A stretch of 64,000 bases of DNA from Saprospira grandis (GTDB lineage: Bacteria > Bacteroidota > Bacteroidia > Chitinophagales > Saprospiraceae), in NCBI RefSeq assembly GCF_027594745.1, contig NZ_CP110854.1, positions 1,583,501-1,647,500 of the forward strand, read 5' to 3'. The position numbers were made by a program, and so were the translations under genes. A model generated the notes under the pieces. That model saw only the letters and a program-made list of their open reading frames with translations. It was not told the DNA's origin and did no database searches. This document shows, one piece after another, positions 32,428 to 40,662 of this stretch. Numbering within the stretch: position 1 is the first letter of the stretch; each line of letters starts with the position of its first letter.

Positions 32428-33184
32428 CTTTTTTCTTTTTGGCCACTGCCAAGAGGGGCCCGCTAGCTACCGCCTGCCCGGCCAACAATGGATGATGCCC
32501 TTTGCTAGCGTTCAAGAAGTGTTGCCCCCTGCCCTAGATGAAATTTCTGGCCTTTGCGATAATGGGCAGCAACTCATGGCCCTCAATGATGAGGAAGGCC
32601 GCCTCTATCCCGCCAACTTTAATCCAGCCTTTGATCCGCTCCCCCAGCCTTGGGGACCGCCCGGCGATTATGAAGGCCTGGCCTTTTGGCCCCATCTAGG
32701 CTATTTTATTTTGCGCTCCGATGGAAAAATTTGGCAGCTTGGCCTAGAGGAGACTAAAGGGCAAGAACTCCCTTTTTCTCTGCCGCCCGATATAGAATAT
32801 GAGGGCCTTTGTTTTTGGCCCAAAAAGCAGCAATTGTTGGTGGCGGCCAAAGAGCCGGCGGGACTCTATCTTTTTTCGCCAAAAAATGGCGACTATCTTC
32901 CGCTCCTCGATTTAAGTCCTTTTTTGATTCATCCTTCAGCAGTGGCCCTTTCTGAAGATGAGAAATTGCTCTATGTTTTGGCAGCCAAAGAGCAGGAGCT
33001 CTGGGTATTTGATAGCCACAGCTTGGCTGTTTTGGGCCAATTTCTTCTTCCCACTTATGATTTAGTGCAAGCCGAAGCCTTAGTCGTTCATGGCCGAGCC
33101 AGCTTTTGGATTGGCTCCGAAGCCCAAGAAGATCGTCCCGCCCAACTTTGGCGCTATGAAAAACTGCCCCCCTTGGCCCAATAA
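32387..33184 (+). CDS. SdiA-regulated-like (YjiK) beta-propeller lipoprotein
   Basis: A 265-aa protein with a signal ending FFLFGHC, a plausible lipobox. The body (LDEISGLCDNGQQLMALNDEEGRLY, GDYEGLAFW, IEYEGLCFWPKKQQLLVAAKE, HPSAVALSEDEKLLYVLAAKEQELWVFD) matches the SdiA-regulated/YjiK beta-propeller family, often found as Bacteroidota lipoproteins. Role unknown; esterase or phytase-like activities have been proposed for relatives. It overlaps the preceding gene by 41 bp. Confidence 0.78.
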   Translation: MAIPFPKRLLLLSSFFLFGHCQEGPASYRLPGQQWMMPFASVQEVLPPALDEISGLCDNGQQLMALNDEEGRLYPANFNPAFDPLPQPWGPPGDYEGLAFWPHLGYFILRSDGKIWQLGLEETKGQELPFSLPPDIEYEGLCFWPKKQQLLVAAKEPAGLYLFSPKNGDYLPLLDLSPFLIHPSAVALSEDEKLLYVLAAKEQELWVFDSHSLAVLGQFLLPTYDLVQAEALVVHGRASFWIGSEAQEDRPAQLWRYEKLPPLAQ

Positions 33185-33241
33185 TATCTAAACTATTGCG
33201 CAGCAATACCGCCCTTGCTGTGGCCATCAGGCCGCAGCATC

Positions 33242-33455
33242 GGCCTAGCGATGCGAAAGGGGGCGGCGAAGCCGCAGACCAAGGCCGTCAGGCCGCAGGG
33301 CCGAGCAGACCTGCGAGCCCTGAAGCGTAGCGCCGCAGCTTTGCTGCGGAGGCCCCAAAACAGCAGCGAGCTGCAAAACGACAACAAGAACTTTAGTTCG
33401 CAGTTCGACGACCGAAGGGAGTAACCGCCGACGAGCGAAGCGAGGCGGAGGCCCC
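33242..33455 (-). repeat. GC-rich structured intergenic repeat, copy 14 (type B plus extra module)
   Basis: Minus strand: an outer module 33357-33455 (GGGGCCTCCGCC, GGTTACTCCC, GTCGTCGAACTGCG) fused to a complete type B copy 33242-33356 (GGGGCCTCCGCAGC to ATCGCTAGGCC). Two GGGGCC starts in the same orientation show that modules add head to tail. Outer end 32 bp before the longest frame of the next gene. Confidence 0.88.
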
Positions 33456-33502
33456 AAAAAACAGAAAGAAAAAAGGCTATACATAAATGCCTGCAGTTTG
33501 TT

Positions 33503-33510
33503 TAACTTTG
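33503..33510 (+). promoter_or_regulatory. Probable -7 element for the glucosaminidase gene
   Basis: TAACTTTG (TAnnTTTG), 70 bp before the ATG at 33580. The -33 box is unclear. It lies downstream of the longest possible start (33487) and so supports 33580. Confidence 0.5.
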
Positions 33511-33579
33511 TGGCGCTCAAAGCTTGTCTCATTTTTGCGAGAGCTTGAGCTTTTTTTGATAGACGAACCGCCAAAGGAA

Positions 33580-35091
33580 ATGAAAATACTGTTTTGGGCC
33601 ATTTTGCTATTGAGCGCGCCCGGCCTAATTGCGCAGCGCATTAGCGTAGAAGATTATATTGCTAGCTATAAAAATATTGCGGTAAGAGAAATGCAGCGAA
33701 CGGGGATTCCCGCTAGCATTACCTTGGCCCAGGGCATTCATGAATCGGGGGCAGGAAACAGCAATTTGGCCAAAGAAGCCAACAACCATTTTGGGATTAA
33801 ATGCGCCTCGGACTGGCAGGGCGAAAAATTTTATAAATGGGATGATGAGTCGGTAGAATCTTGCTTTCGGGTTTATGAAAATGCAGAGGCTTCTTTTGTG
33901 GACCATAGTGCCATTTTGACCAAAAGAAAGCGCTATGCCAGCCTTTTTGAACTCGATAAAGAGGATTATGCAGGCTGGGCCAAGGGCCTGCGCAAGGCGG
34001 GTTATGCCAGCGACCCTAAGTATCCAGATAAGCTTATTGCCACCATTGAAAAGCACCAATTGCAGCAATTTGACTTGGAAATGCAGCCCCTAACAATTAG
34101 TGATGAGCTAGACAGTACGCCCGTAGATCCGAGTATTTTTGCCACCCCCGAACCCTTTGAGCGCCAACTGCGGCGACAGCAAAAAAGTCCCCTCTTTTTA
34201 AGCTACAAAAAGGGCATTTTTCGGCAAAATAAAAGCTCTTATGTCATTGCTAAAGCAGGAGAATCGGCCCTAGAAGTGGCCAACCGCTTTGGACTGCCCT
34301 ATGCCAAATTCCTTCGGTTCAATGACCTAGTAGATGGCGATCAACTCATTGACTATCAGTATTGCTATATTCAGCCTAAAAAGAGTAGATACCGAGAAAA
34401 AAAAGAAGAGCATCTGGTCAAGAATGATGAGAGCATGTATGAAATTGCTCAATTTTATGGCCTGCCCCTAGACAAGCTCTACGAGCGCAACCTCATGCAA
34501 GAAGGGCAAGAGCCCGCCAATGGCGAATTCATTTTATTGGGCCGAAAAGCAGCGGGACCGCCAAAAATTAGAGCTCGTAAACTCCCTAATTGGGAGAATG
34601 TCAATTTGGTCCCTATCATTAGCCCCAAAGACAGCACAACAGCTCCAGCCAAAGAAGAATTTAAGGCTCCAGAGCTGGTCATCAACCAACCCACCTATCC
34701 CGAGCAGATTTATCAGGATTCTCTAAATACCAATACAAGCCCTGATGGCCGCGACCTGAAGATTCCAGAACTGAAGCAAGATAGCCCCAAAACCGAAGTA
34801 CCGAGTTTTCCAACTTTTGGTCCAGAAACGCCCCAAAAAGAAGAGCCAAAAGGCAGCGGATTACCTGATCAACCCATTACAAAACTGGGCGAGCTCCCGC
34901 CCCTGCCGCCAGCCCTAGACAAGCCGCCGCTCATCAATGGCGAGTATATCCATGAGGTACAGGCAGAAGAAACTCTCTATTCTATTGGATTAAAGTATGG
35001 TCTCAAGTGGCAAGAAATCCAAAAATTTAATAAATTGAAGTCAAACAACTTGTACAAAGGCCAAAAGCTGAAGATTCCCCTTGCCCAATAA
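33580..35091 (+). CDS. Glucosaminidase with LysM domains
   Basis: A 503-aa secreted murein hydrolase from the ATG at 33580, which begins a signal peptide (MKILFWAILLLSAPGLIAQ). Residues about 22-165 are a GH73 mannosyl-glycoprotein endo-beta-N-acetylglucosaminidase domain (MQRTGIPASITLAQGIHESG with the catalytic Glu, NNHFGIKC, YENAEASFVDHSAILTKRKRY). Three LysM-like peptidoglycan-binding segments follow: about 220-270 and 285-330 (weaker) and a clear one at the C-terminus (HEVQAEETLYSIGLKYGLKW). Between them is a Pro/Glu-rich linker. It probably trims peptidoglycan in the periplasm or during division; a predatory role is speculation. The RDD gene starts 12 bp downstream. Confidence 0.92.
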   Translation: MKILFWAILLLSAPGLIAQRISVEDYIASYKNIAVREMQRTGIPASITLAQGIHESGAGNSNLAKEANNHFGIKCASDWQGEKFYKWDDESVESCFRVYENAEASFVDHSAILTKRKRYASLFELDKEDYAGWAKGLRKAGYASDPKYPDKLIATIEKHQLQQFDLEMQPLTISDELDSTPVDPSIFATPEPFERQLRRQQKSPLFLSYKKGIFRQNKSSYVIAKAGESALEVANRFGLPYAKFLRFNDLVDGDQLIDYQYCYIQPKKSRYREKKEEHLVKNDESMYEIAQFYGLPLDKLYERNLMQEGQEPANGEFILLGRKAAGPPKIRARKLPNWENVNLVPIISPKDSTTAPAKEEFKAPELVINQPTYPEQIYQDSLNTNTSPDGRDLKIPELKQDSPKTEVPSFPTFGPETPQKEEPKGSGLPDQPITKLGELPPLPPALDKPPLINGEYIHEVQAEETLYSIGLKYGLKWQEIQKFNKLKSNNLYKGQKLKIPLAQ

Positions 35092-35103
35092 ATCCCATTT
35101 GCC

Positions 35104-35829
35104 ATGAAAACGATTGAAATTACCACGGCCCAAAAAGTGAGCATCCAGTACGAGCTGGCTCCTCTGGGCAGCCGCATATCGGCCTTTATGATTGATATGC
35201 TCGTGCTCATTGGCCTGATGATTATCCTCAATCTCATTGGGGGGCTGGTCATTGATGGGGAGGCTTATATGTACTTTGTCATCCTCGTCATCCTCCCCAC
35301 CCTCTTGTTTTACACCTTGGCCTCCGAGATCTTACTCAATGGCCAAACCCTAGGCAAAAGGGCCGTGGGGCTGCGCATCATCAAGCTCAATGGAGAGCCC
35401 GCCGAAGCCTTTGATTATGTGCTGCGTTGGGCCTTCCGCTTCATCGATATTTGGGGCTCGGCGGGCTCGGTGGCTAGCCTCATGATTTCGTCCTCTGGGC
35501 ATAGCCAACGCATGGGCGATCTCCTATCGGGCAGTACGGTGGTGCGCACCAAAGCAAGCCGACAGTTTCGCCTTGAAGATATTCTCTCTTTGGCCAAAAA
35601 GGAAGATTATGAACCCAAATACCCCGAGGTCCTCAGTCTGAGCGAGCAAGATATGCTCTTTGTCAAAAGAGTGCTCGACCGCCATAAAAAATATAAAAAT
35701 GAGGCCCACAAACAGGTCATTCTAGACCTAAGTGAGCATCTGGCCCAACAACTAGAGGTGCCATTGCTCAAAAACCGCCTCGACTTTCTGCGCCAACTCC
35801 TCCTCGATTATATCGTGCTGACCCGCTAA
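35104..35829 (+). CDS. RDD-family membrane protein
   Basis: A 241-aa inner-membrane protein. The RDD domain covers about residues 15-155: LGSRISAFMIDMLVLIGLMI (the R-D pair), a second helix around FVILVILPTLLFYTLASEIL, the conserved NGQTLGKRAVGLRII loop and a third amphipathic segment ending RMGDLLSGSTVV. The C-terminal 80 residues are soluble and helical. RDD proteins may act as Na+(Li+)/H+ antiporters or small-molecule transporters, but most have no known role. In a possible operon with the glucosaminidase gene (12-bp gap); ends at a strong terminator. Confidence 0.87.
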   Translation: MKTIEITTAQKVSIQYELAPLGSRISAFMIDMLVLIGLMIILNLIGGLVIDGEAYMYFVILVILPTLLFYTLASEILLNGQTLGKRAVGLRIIKLNGEPAEAFDYVLRWAFRFIDIWGSAGSVASLMISSSGHSQRMGDLLSGSTVVRTKASRQFRLEDILSLAKKEDYEPKYPEVLSLSEQDMLFVKRVLDRHKKYKNEAHKQVILDLSEHLAQQLEVPLLKNRLDFLRQLLLDYIVLTR

Positions 35830-35835
35830 AGATTT

Positions 35836-35869
35836 TGCCCTTCAAAGTTGTTCTTTGAGGGGCTTTTTT
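35836..35869 (+). terminator. Terminator of the RDD gene
   Basis: GCCCTTCAAAG and CTTTGAGGGGC (35837-35847, 35853-35863) with a 5-nt loop, then T6, immediately followed by GGGG of repeat copy 15. Confidence 0.92.
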
Positions 35870-36001
35870 GGGGCCCGCGGCCGGCTAGGCTCCGCCTAGG
35901 TCGGCCGCCGCTATGCTGCGGGGCTCGCAAGTCTGCTCGGCCCTTCACAGGCTACGCCTGCTCGGTCTGGCCTGCGGCCACCCGCTCCGCAGCGCTGGGC
36001 C
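35870..36001 (+). repeat. GC-rich structured intergenic repeat, copy 15 (type C)
   Basis: GGGGCCCGCGGCCGG start, joined without a gap to the terminator T-tract. Arms CAGGC-TAC-GCCTG and GGCC-TGC-GGCC; end GCGCTGGGCCAA. Confidence 0.93.
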
Positions 36002-36062
36002 AATAGAAAACTCTCTTGGGCCAAAACAAAATGCTTATTCCTGTTTTTATTCGCAAAGCGTT

Positions 36063-36070
36063 TATCTTTG
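36063..36070 (+). promoter_or_regulatory. -7 element at the mfd start
   Basis: TATCTTTG lies 4 bp before the mfd ATG, so transcription would start at or next to the start codon. The -33 box is weak. Confidence 0.5.
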
Positions 36071-36074
36071 TATC

Positions 36075-39000
36075 ATGAACTTTAAGACCTTACTCCAAGC
36101 CTATCGCAAATCGGAAAAGCTCGCCGATATTTGTCAAACTCTCCAAAAAAAGGAGAACCAAAAAGTACAGCTCAAGGGACTCTATGGCTCGCAAAAAGCC
36201 TTTTTTCTCTATGCGCTTTACCTCAAAACAGAACGGCCTATACTCGTTCTCGCCAATGATAAGGAAGAGGCCGCCTATCTGCAATCTGACCTGCAGCATA
36301 TTAGCGAAAGAGAGGAGATCCTCTTTTTTCCCGACTCCTTCCGCCGCCCCCAAGGCTTTGATAAATTAGACCGCGCTAGCGTTTTGCAAAGAACCGAGGC
36401 CGTGAGTAAACTGCTGGATGCCAGCAGCATTCCCCCTTTTATGGTCTCTTATCCAGAAGCCATTTTTGAGCAGGTGGTCGCCCCCGAACAACTGGCCGAA
36501 AATGCCATCAAAATTAAGGTAGGCGAAGATTTGGACCGCAAATTCTTGGTCGAAATCCTTACCGAATATGGCTTCAATTATGTCGATTTTGTCTACGAAC
36601 CCGGCCAATATGCCCTGCGTGGCGGCATTATCGATATTTTCTCCTATGGACATGAACTGCCCTACCGCCTAGAGCTCTTTGATGAAGAGGTGGAAAGTAT
36701 CCGCTCTTTTGACCCTAGCTCTCAACTATCTACCAAAAAGATGGCTTTTGTCACTATTGTGCCAAATGTCAATACTCAATTTAAGAAGGAGCAGAAAACC
36801 GACCTCTTTAGTATTCTCCCCAAGGAGCTGCTCATTTGTGCAGAAGATGTTCAGCTCCTTTTGGACCGCCTGCAAGATTGCTTCGAAAAAGCACAGCTCC
36901 TCTCGGCCCAACTTCAAGAACAGGAACAATATGAACGCATAGAGGAAATTGGCCTGCTAGACGAACAAGCCTTTGTTTTTCCCCGCCATATTATGGACCA
37001 ACTGGCCAATAAGCGCTTAGTAGAATTTGCCCATACTCCTTTCTATAAAAAAAGCCCAAGCTTTAGTTTTCAAGGGAGCCTGCAACCCCGCTTTGGCAAA
37101 AACTTCGAGCGCCTGATTGAGCAGCTCAGAGAAAATACACAACAGGGCATTACCAATTGTATCTTAGTCGAAAACCCCAAGCAGATCGAACGCTTTTATA
37201 GCATTTTTGAAGATTTGCGCGCTCATGTAAAATGGCACCCTATCCAAAAGACCGTGCATAAGGGCTTTGTGGACCAAGAACTGAAGATGGCTTGCTATAC
37301 CGATCACGAAATCTTTGAGCGCTTCCATAAGTATAAAACAAAAAGAGGCTTTGATCGCAATATGGCCCTCAAGATGAAGGCCATCAATGAACTGCAACCT
37401 GGCGATTATGTTACGCATATTGACCATGGAGTGGGCAAGTTTGCTGGCCTGCAAAATATTGAGCTCAATGGCAAACAACAGGAGTCGGTCAAATTGGTCT
37501 ATGATGGCGGAGATATTCTCTATGTCAGCATTCAATCGCTACACAAAATCTCTAAATATGTGGGCAAAGACGGCAAGCCGCCTTCGGTCCATAAACTAGG
37601 CAGTAATGCCTGGGCCAATACCAAGAAAAAGACCAAGAAGAAAATTAAAGCCTTGGCCTTTGACCTGATTAAGCTCTACGCCAAACGCAAATCTACCCAA
37701 GGCATTCAGTTTCCCCCCGATGGCTATTTGCAAAATGAATTAGAGGCTTCTTTTATCTATGAAGATACCCCCGATCAAGCCAAAGCCACCGAGGCCGTCA
37801 AAGAAGATATGATGAAGCCCTACCCCATGGACCGCCTCATTTGTGGCGATGTGGGCTTTGGCAAAACAGAGATTGCCGTTCGTGCTGCCTTTAAGGCGGT
37901 GGTGGCGGGCAAACAGGTGGCTATTTTGGTCCCAACCACTATTCTCGCCCTCCAACATGCCCAAACCTTCAGAAAGCGATTGGGCCAATTTGATGTGCAA
38001 GTAGAGTATATCAACCGATTTAGAACGACCAAAGAGAAAAAGGAAATTTACGAGCGCCTCAAAGCCAATAAAATTGATATCCTGATTGGCACCCACGCCA
38101 TTCTCAACAAAAAGGTCCAATTTGCCGATCTCGGCTTGCTCATTATTGATGAAGAGCAGAAGTTTGGGGTGGCCTCCAAAGAAAAACTCCGCAATATTAA
38201 GGTCAATGTAGATACCCTGACCCTAACCGCCACGCCCATTCCCCGTACCTTACAGTTCTCTCTCATGGCCGCCCGAGATCTCTCGGTCATCAATACGCCG
38301 CCGCCCAACCGCCAGCCCATTCATACGGAGTTGCGGACCTTCAATGCGGAGCTGATTCAAGAAGCCATTGAGCAGGAAGTGAGCCGAGGCGGGCAGGTCT
38401 TTTTCATCCATAACCGAGTAAAGAGCCTAGAAGATATGGCCGCTATGCTCCGCCAAATGATGCCTAATCTGGATGTGGCCGTGGCCCATGGCCAAATGGA
38501 GCCCGCCCAACTCGAAAAGCGGCTGATGAACTTTATTCAGGGCTATAATGAGGTCCTTGTTTGTACCAATATTATCGAAACGGGTCTCGATATCGCCAAT
38601 GCCAATACCATTATTATCAATAATGCCCACCATTTTGGCCTCAGCGATTTGCATCAGTTGAGGGGCCGAGTGGGCCGCTCCAACAAAAAGGCCTATTGCT
38701 ACCTTTTGGCCCCTCCCCTTTCGGTCCTGAGCTCCGACTCTCGCAAGCGCCTCCAAACCCTAGAGCAGTTTGCCGAATTGGGCAGCGGGATCCACATTGC
38801 TATGCGCGATCTCGATATTCGGGGGGCCGGAAATATTCTGGGCGGCGAGCAAAGCGGCTTTATTGTCAATATGGGCTATGAAACCTACCAAAAGATTCTG
38901 AACGAGACCATTCAGGAGCTCAAGCAGGGCGAGTACAAGGAGCTCTTTAAGGAGGAGATGGAGAAAAAGCGGGAATTTGTCCAGGATGTCATCATTGAAC

Positions 39001-39443
39001 TAGATGAAGAGATGCTCATCCCCTCGGATTATGTGCCCATTATCAGCGAGCGCTTGGCCCTTTACCAAAAGATGGATGAGCTAGAAAACGAGGCCGATAT
39101 TAAGTCCTTTAGCGAGAAGATGATTGACCGTTTTGGTCCCTTGCCCGAACAGGTCAAGCAGTTGTTTGAGGCCTTGCGCCTGCGTTGGATAGCCCGCTCT
39201 TTGGGCTTTGAGCGCCTACATTTTAAGGGCAAAAAGCTCCGTTGCTACTTCATCAGTAAGCAGGATTCGCCTTTTTATGAAAGCGATTATTTCTTGCGTA
39301 TTTTGGATTATATCCAAAAGCATAGCGACCACCGTTTTTTCCTCAAGCAGAGTCCCAAGCACCTCATTCTCATCTGCGAGGGTTTGCGCAATCTCCATGC
39401 GGCCAAATCTATCTTGAAGGAGTTGGCGGAGGCGGTAGATTAG
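36075..39443 (+). CDS. mfd: Transcription-repair coupling factor
   Basis: A 1122-aa Mfd of usual length. It frees RNA polymerase stalled at DNA lesions and recruits UvrA. The start at 36075 gives MNFKTLLQAYRKSEK; the longer frame to 35913 reads through repeat copy 15 and is rejected. Order: UvrB-like domain (about 20-330; FDKLDRASVLQRTEAVSKLL, ALRGGIIDIF), the RNA polymerase-interacting CarD-like domain (about 435-510; LQPGDYVTHIDHGVGKFAGL), the RecG-like motor with Walker A GDVGFGKTE (near 591) and DEEQ box (near 692), TATPIPRTLQFS, motif VI LHQLRGRVGRS, and the C-terminal TRCF domain. Confidence 0.97.
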   Translation: MNFKTLLQAYRKSEKLADICQTLQKKENQKVQLKGLYGSQKAFFLYALYLKTERPILVLANDKEEAAYLQSDLQHISEREEILFFPDSFRRPQGFDKLDRASVLQRTEAVSKLLDASSIPPFMVSYPEAIFEQVVAPEQLAENAIKIKVGEDLDRKFLVEILTEYGFNYVDFVYEPGQYALRGGIIDIFSYGHELPYRLELFDEEVESIRSFDPSSQLSTKKMAFVTIVPNVNTQFKKEQKTDLFSILPKELLICAEDVQLLLDRLQDCFEKAQLLSAQLQEQEQYERIEEIGLLDEQAFVFPRHIMDQLANKRLVEFAHTPFYKKSPSFSFQGSLQPRFGKNFERLIEQLRENTQQGITNCILVENPKQIERFYSIFEDLRAHVKWHPIQKTVHKGFVDQELKMACYTDHEIFERFHKYKTKRGFDRNMALKMKAINELQPGDYVTHIDHGVGKFAGLQNIELNGKQQESVKLVYDGGDILYVSIQSLHKISKYVGKDGKPPSVHKLGSNAWANTKKKTKKKIKALAFDLIKLYAKRKSTQGIQFPPDGYLQNELEASFIYEDTPDQAKATEAVKEDMMKPYPMDRLICGDVGFGKTEIAVRAAFKAVVAGKQVAILVPTTILALQHAQTFRKRLGQFDVQVEYINRFRTTKEKKEIYERLKANKIDILIGTHAILNKKVQFADLGLLIIDEEQKFGVASKEKLRNIKVNVDTLTLTATPIPRTLQFSLMAARDLSVINTPPPNRQPIHTELRTFNAELIQEAIEQEVSRGGQVFFIHNRVKSLEDMAAMLRQMMPNLDVAVAHGQMEPAQLEKRLMNFIQGYNEVLVCTNIIETGLDIANANTIIINNAHHFGLSDLHQLRGRVGRSNKKAYCYLLAPPLSVLSSDSRKRLQTLEQFAELGSGIHIAMRDLDIRGAGNILGGEQSGFIVNMGYETYQKILNETIQELKQGEYKELFKEEMEKKREFVQDVIIELDEEMLIPSDYVPIISERLALYQKMDELENEADIKSFSEKMIDRFGPLPEQVKQLFEALRLRWIARSLGFERLHFKGKKLRCYFISKQDSPFYESDYFLRILDYIQKHSDHRFFLKQSPKHLILICEGLRNLHAAKSILKELAEAVD

Positions 39444-39454
39444 GATATTGTTTT

Positions 39455-39575
39455 GGGGCCTCCGCTGCGGCTTCGCCTTGCGGCGCTACGCTTTGGGGCT
39501 CGCTGTTCGCTCGGCCCTGCGTCGCCTTCGGCTCCTTGGTCTGGCCTGACGGCCACCCCGCCGCATCGCTAGGCC
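39455..39575 (+). repeat. GC-rich structured intergenic repeat, copy 16 (type B)
   Basis: GGGGCCTCCGCTGCGG start 11 bp after the mfd stop with no other terminator between, core variant CTCGCTGTTCGCTCGGCCC, arm GGCC-TGAC-GGCC, end ATCGCTAGGCC. Left partner of the pair around the 42-bp array. Confidence 0.93.
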
Positions 39576-39596
39576 TGCGGGCCTTCGGCCCTTTTA

Positions 39597-39795
39597 GCTG
39601 CAGCTTAAAAGCCGCAGCCAATTTCGGAACAACTAAGCTAAGCTTTGGCCGCCCCTTGGCCTGCAGCTTAAAAGCCGCAGGACCTGAAAACAAAAGCTAT
39701 TCCCCACCCCTAAAAAAGCAGGGGCTTTTAAGCCGCTGCGGCGAGCAAAATGATGGCCCAACTAGATTGGCTGCGGCCTTTAGGCTGCAGGTACA
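39597..39795. repeat. Short dispersed words CTGCAGCTTAAAAGCCGCAG
   Basis: The 20-bp word occurs intact near 39598 and nearly so near 39662, and partial inverted forms (TTTTAAGCCGCTGCGG, GGCTGCGGCC-TTTAGGCTGCAG) follow. They look like broken hairpin modules related to the GC-rich repeats. No gene seen. Confidence 0.6.
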
Positions 39796-39802
39796 GATAG
39801 TA

Positions 39803-40405
39803 TTGCAAATAGCATCCCCCACTTTACAATTGCCATTTCACAAATTGCGAATAGCATCCCCTGCTTTACAATTGCCATTTCACAAATTGCAAATGGCATC
39901 CCCCGCTTTACAATTGCCATTTCACAAATTGCGAATAGCATCTCCCGCTTTACAATTGCCGTTTCACAAATTGCGAATAGCATCTCCCGCTTTACAATTG
40001 CCGTTTCACAAATTGCAAATAGCATCTCCCGCTTTACAATTGCCGTTTCACAAATTGCAAATAGCATCCCCCGCTTTACAATTGCCATTTCACAAATTGC
40101 GAATAGCATCCCCCGCTTTACAATTGCCGTTTCACAAATTGCGAATAGCATCTCCTGCTTTACAATTGCCATTTCACAAATTGCGAATAGCGTACCCTGC
40201 TTTACAATTGCCGTTTCACAAATTGCGAATAGCATCTCCCGCTTTACAATTGCCGTTTCACAAATTGCGAATAGCATCTCCCGCTTTACAATTGCCGTTT
40301 CACAAATTGCGAATAGCATCTCCCGCTTTACAATTGCCGTTTCACAAATTGCGAATAGCATCCCCTGCTTTACAATTGCCGTTTCACAAATTGCGAATAG
40401 CGTAA
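39803..40405. repeat. 42-bp tandem array, 14 copies
   Basis: Units start every 42 bp from AGCATC at 39811 to AGCGT at 40399. Each has TTTACAATTGCC and CACAAATTGCGAATAGC; differences are single bases. Both strands are open because 42 is divisible by three, giving repeats of ...LQLPFHKLRIASPA... or its antisense, with no start region or domain, so I judge it non-coding. Lies between copies 16 (+) and 17 (-). Confidence 0.95.
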
Positions 40406-40459
40406 GTAAACTGCCTTATGGCCGAAGCAGAAAGATAAGCTTGAAAACAACTGTTGAGC

Positions 40460-40581
40460 GGCCTAGCGATGCGGCGGGGTGGCCGTCAGGCCAGACCGAG
40501 GCGGCCTAGCCGCCGAAGGGCCGAGCAGACCTGCGAGCCCCAAAGCGTAGCGCCGCAAGGCGAAGCCGTAGCGGAGGCCCC
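40460..40581 (-). repeat. GC-rich structured intergenic repeat, copy 17 (type B)
   Basis: Minus strand: GGGGCCTCCGCTACGGC start, core AGGTCTGCTCGGCCC, arms GGCGGC-TAG-GCCGCC type and GGCC-TGAC-GGCC, end ATCGCTAGGCC. Flank CTGTTGAGCGGCC is shared with copy 10. Follows the terminator of the adhesin gene with one base between. Confidence 0.92.
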
Positions 40582-40582
40582 T

Positions 40583-40619
40583 AAAAAAACTGCCCCCATC
40601 CAAAAAAGGATGAGGACAG
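40583..40619 (-). terminator. Terminator of the adhesin-like gene
   Basis: On the minus strand CTGTCCTCATCC and GGATGGGGGCAG pair (12 bp, two G-U) with a T6 loop, then U7. Confidence 0.92.
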
Positions 40620-40662
40620 CGACCGCAAAATAAAAGTCTGTACAGACTTGAGAACTACTCTT

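Noticed and set aside
35913..36074. N-terminal extension of Mfd
   Set aside because: Translates repeat copy 15; the family N-terminus begins at 36075 just after a -7 element.
39536..40405. 289-aa plus-strand and 193-aa minus-strand frames over the 42-bp array
   Set aside because: They exist because the repeat period is divisible by three; no signal peptide, domain, promoter or sensible start, and the plus frame begins inside repeat copy 16.
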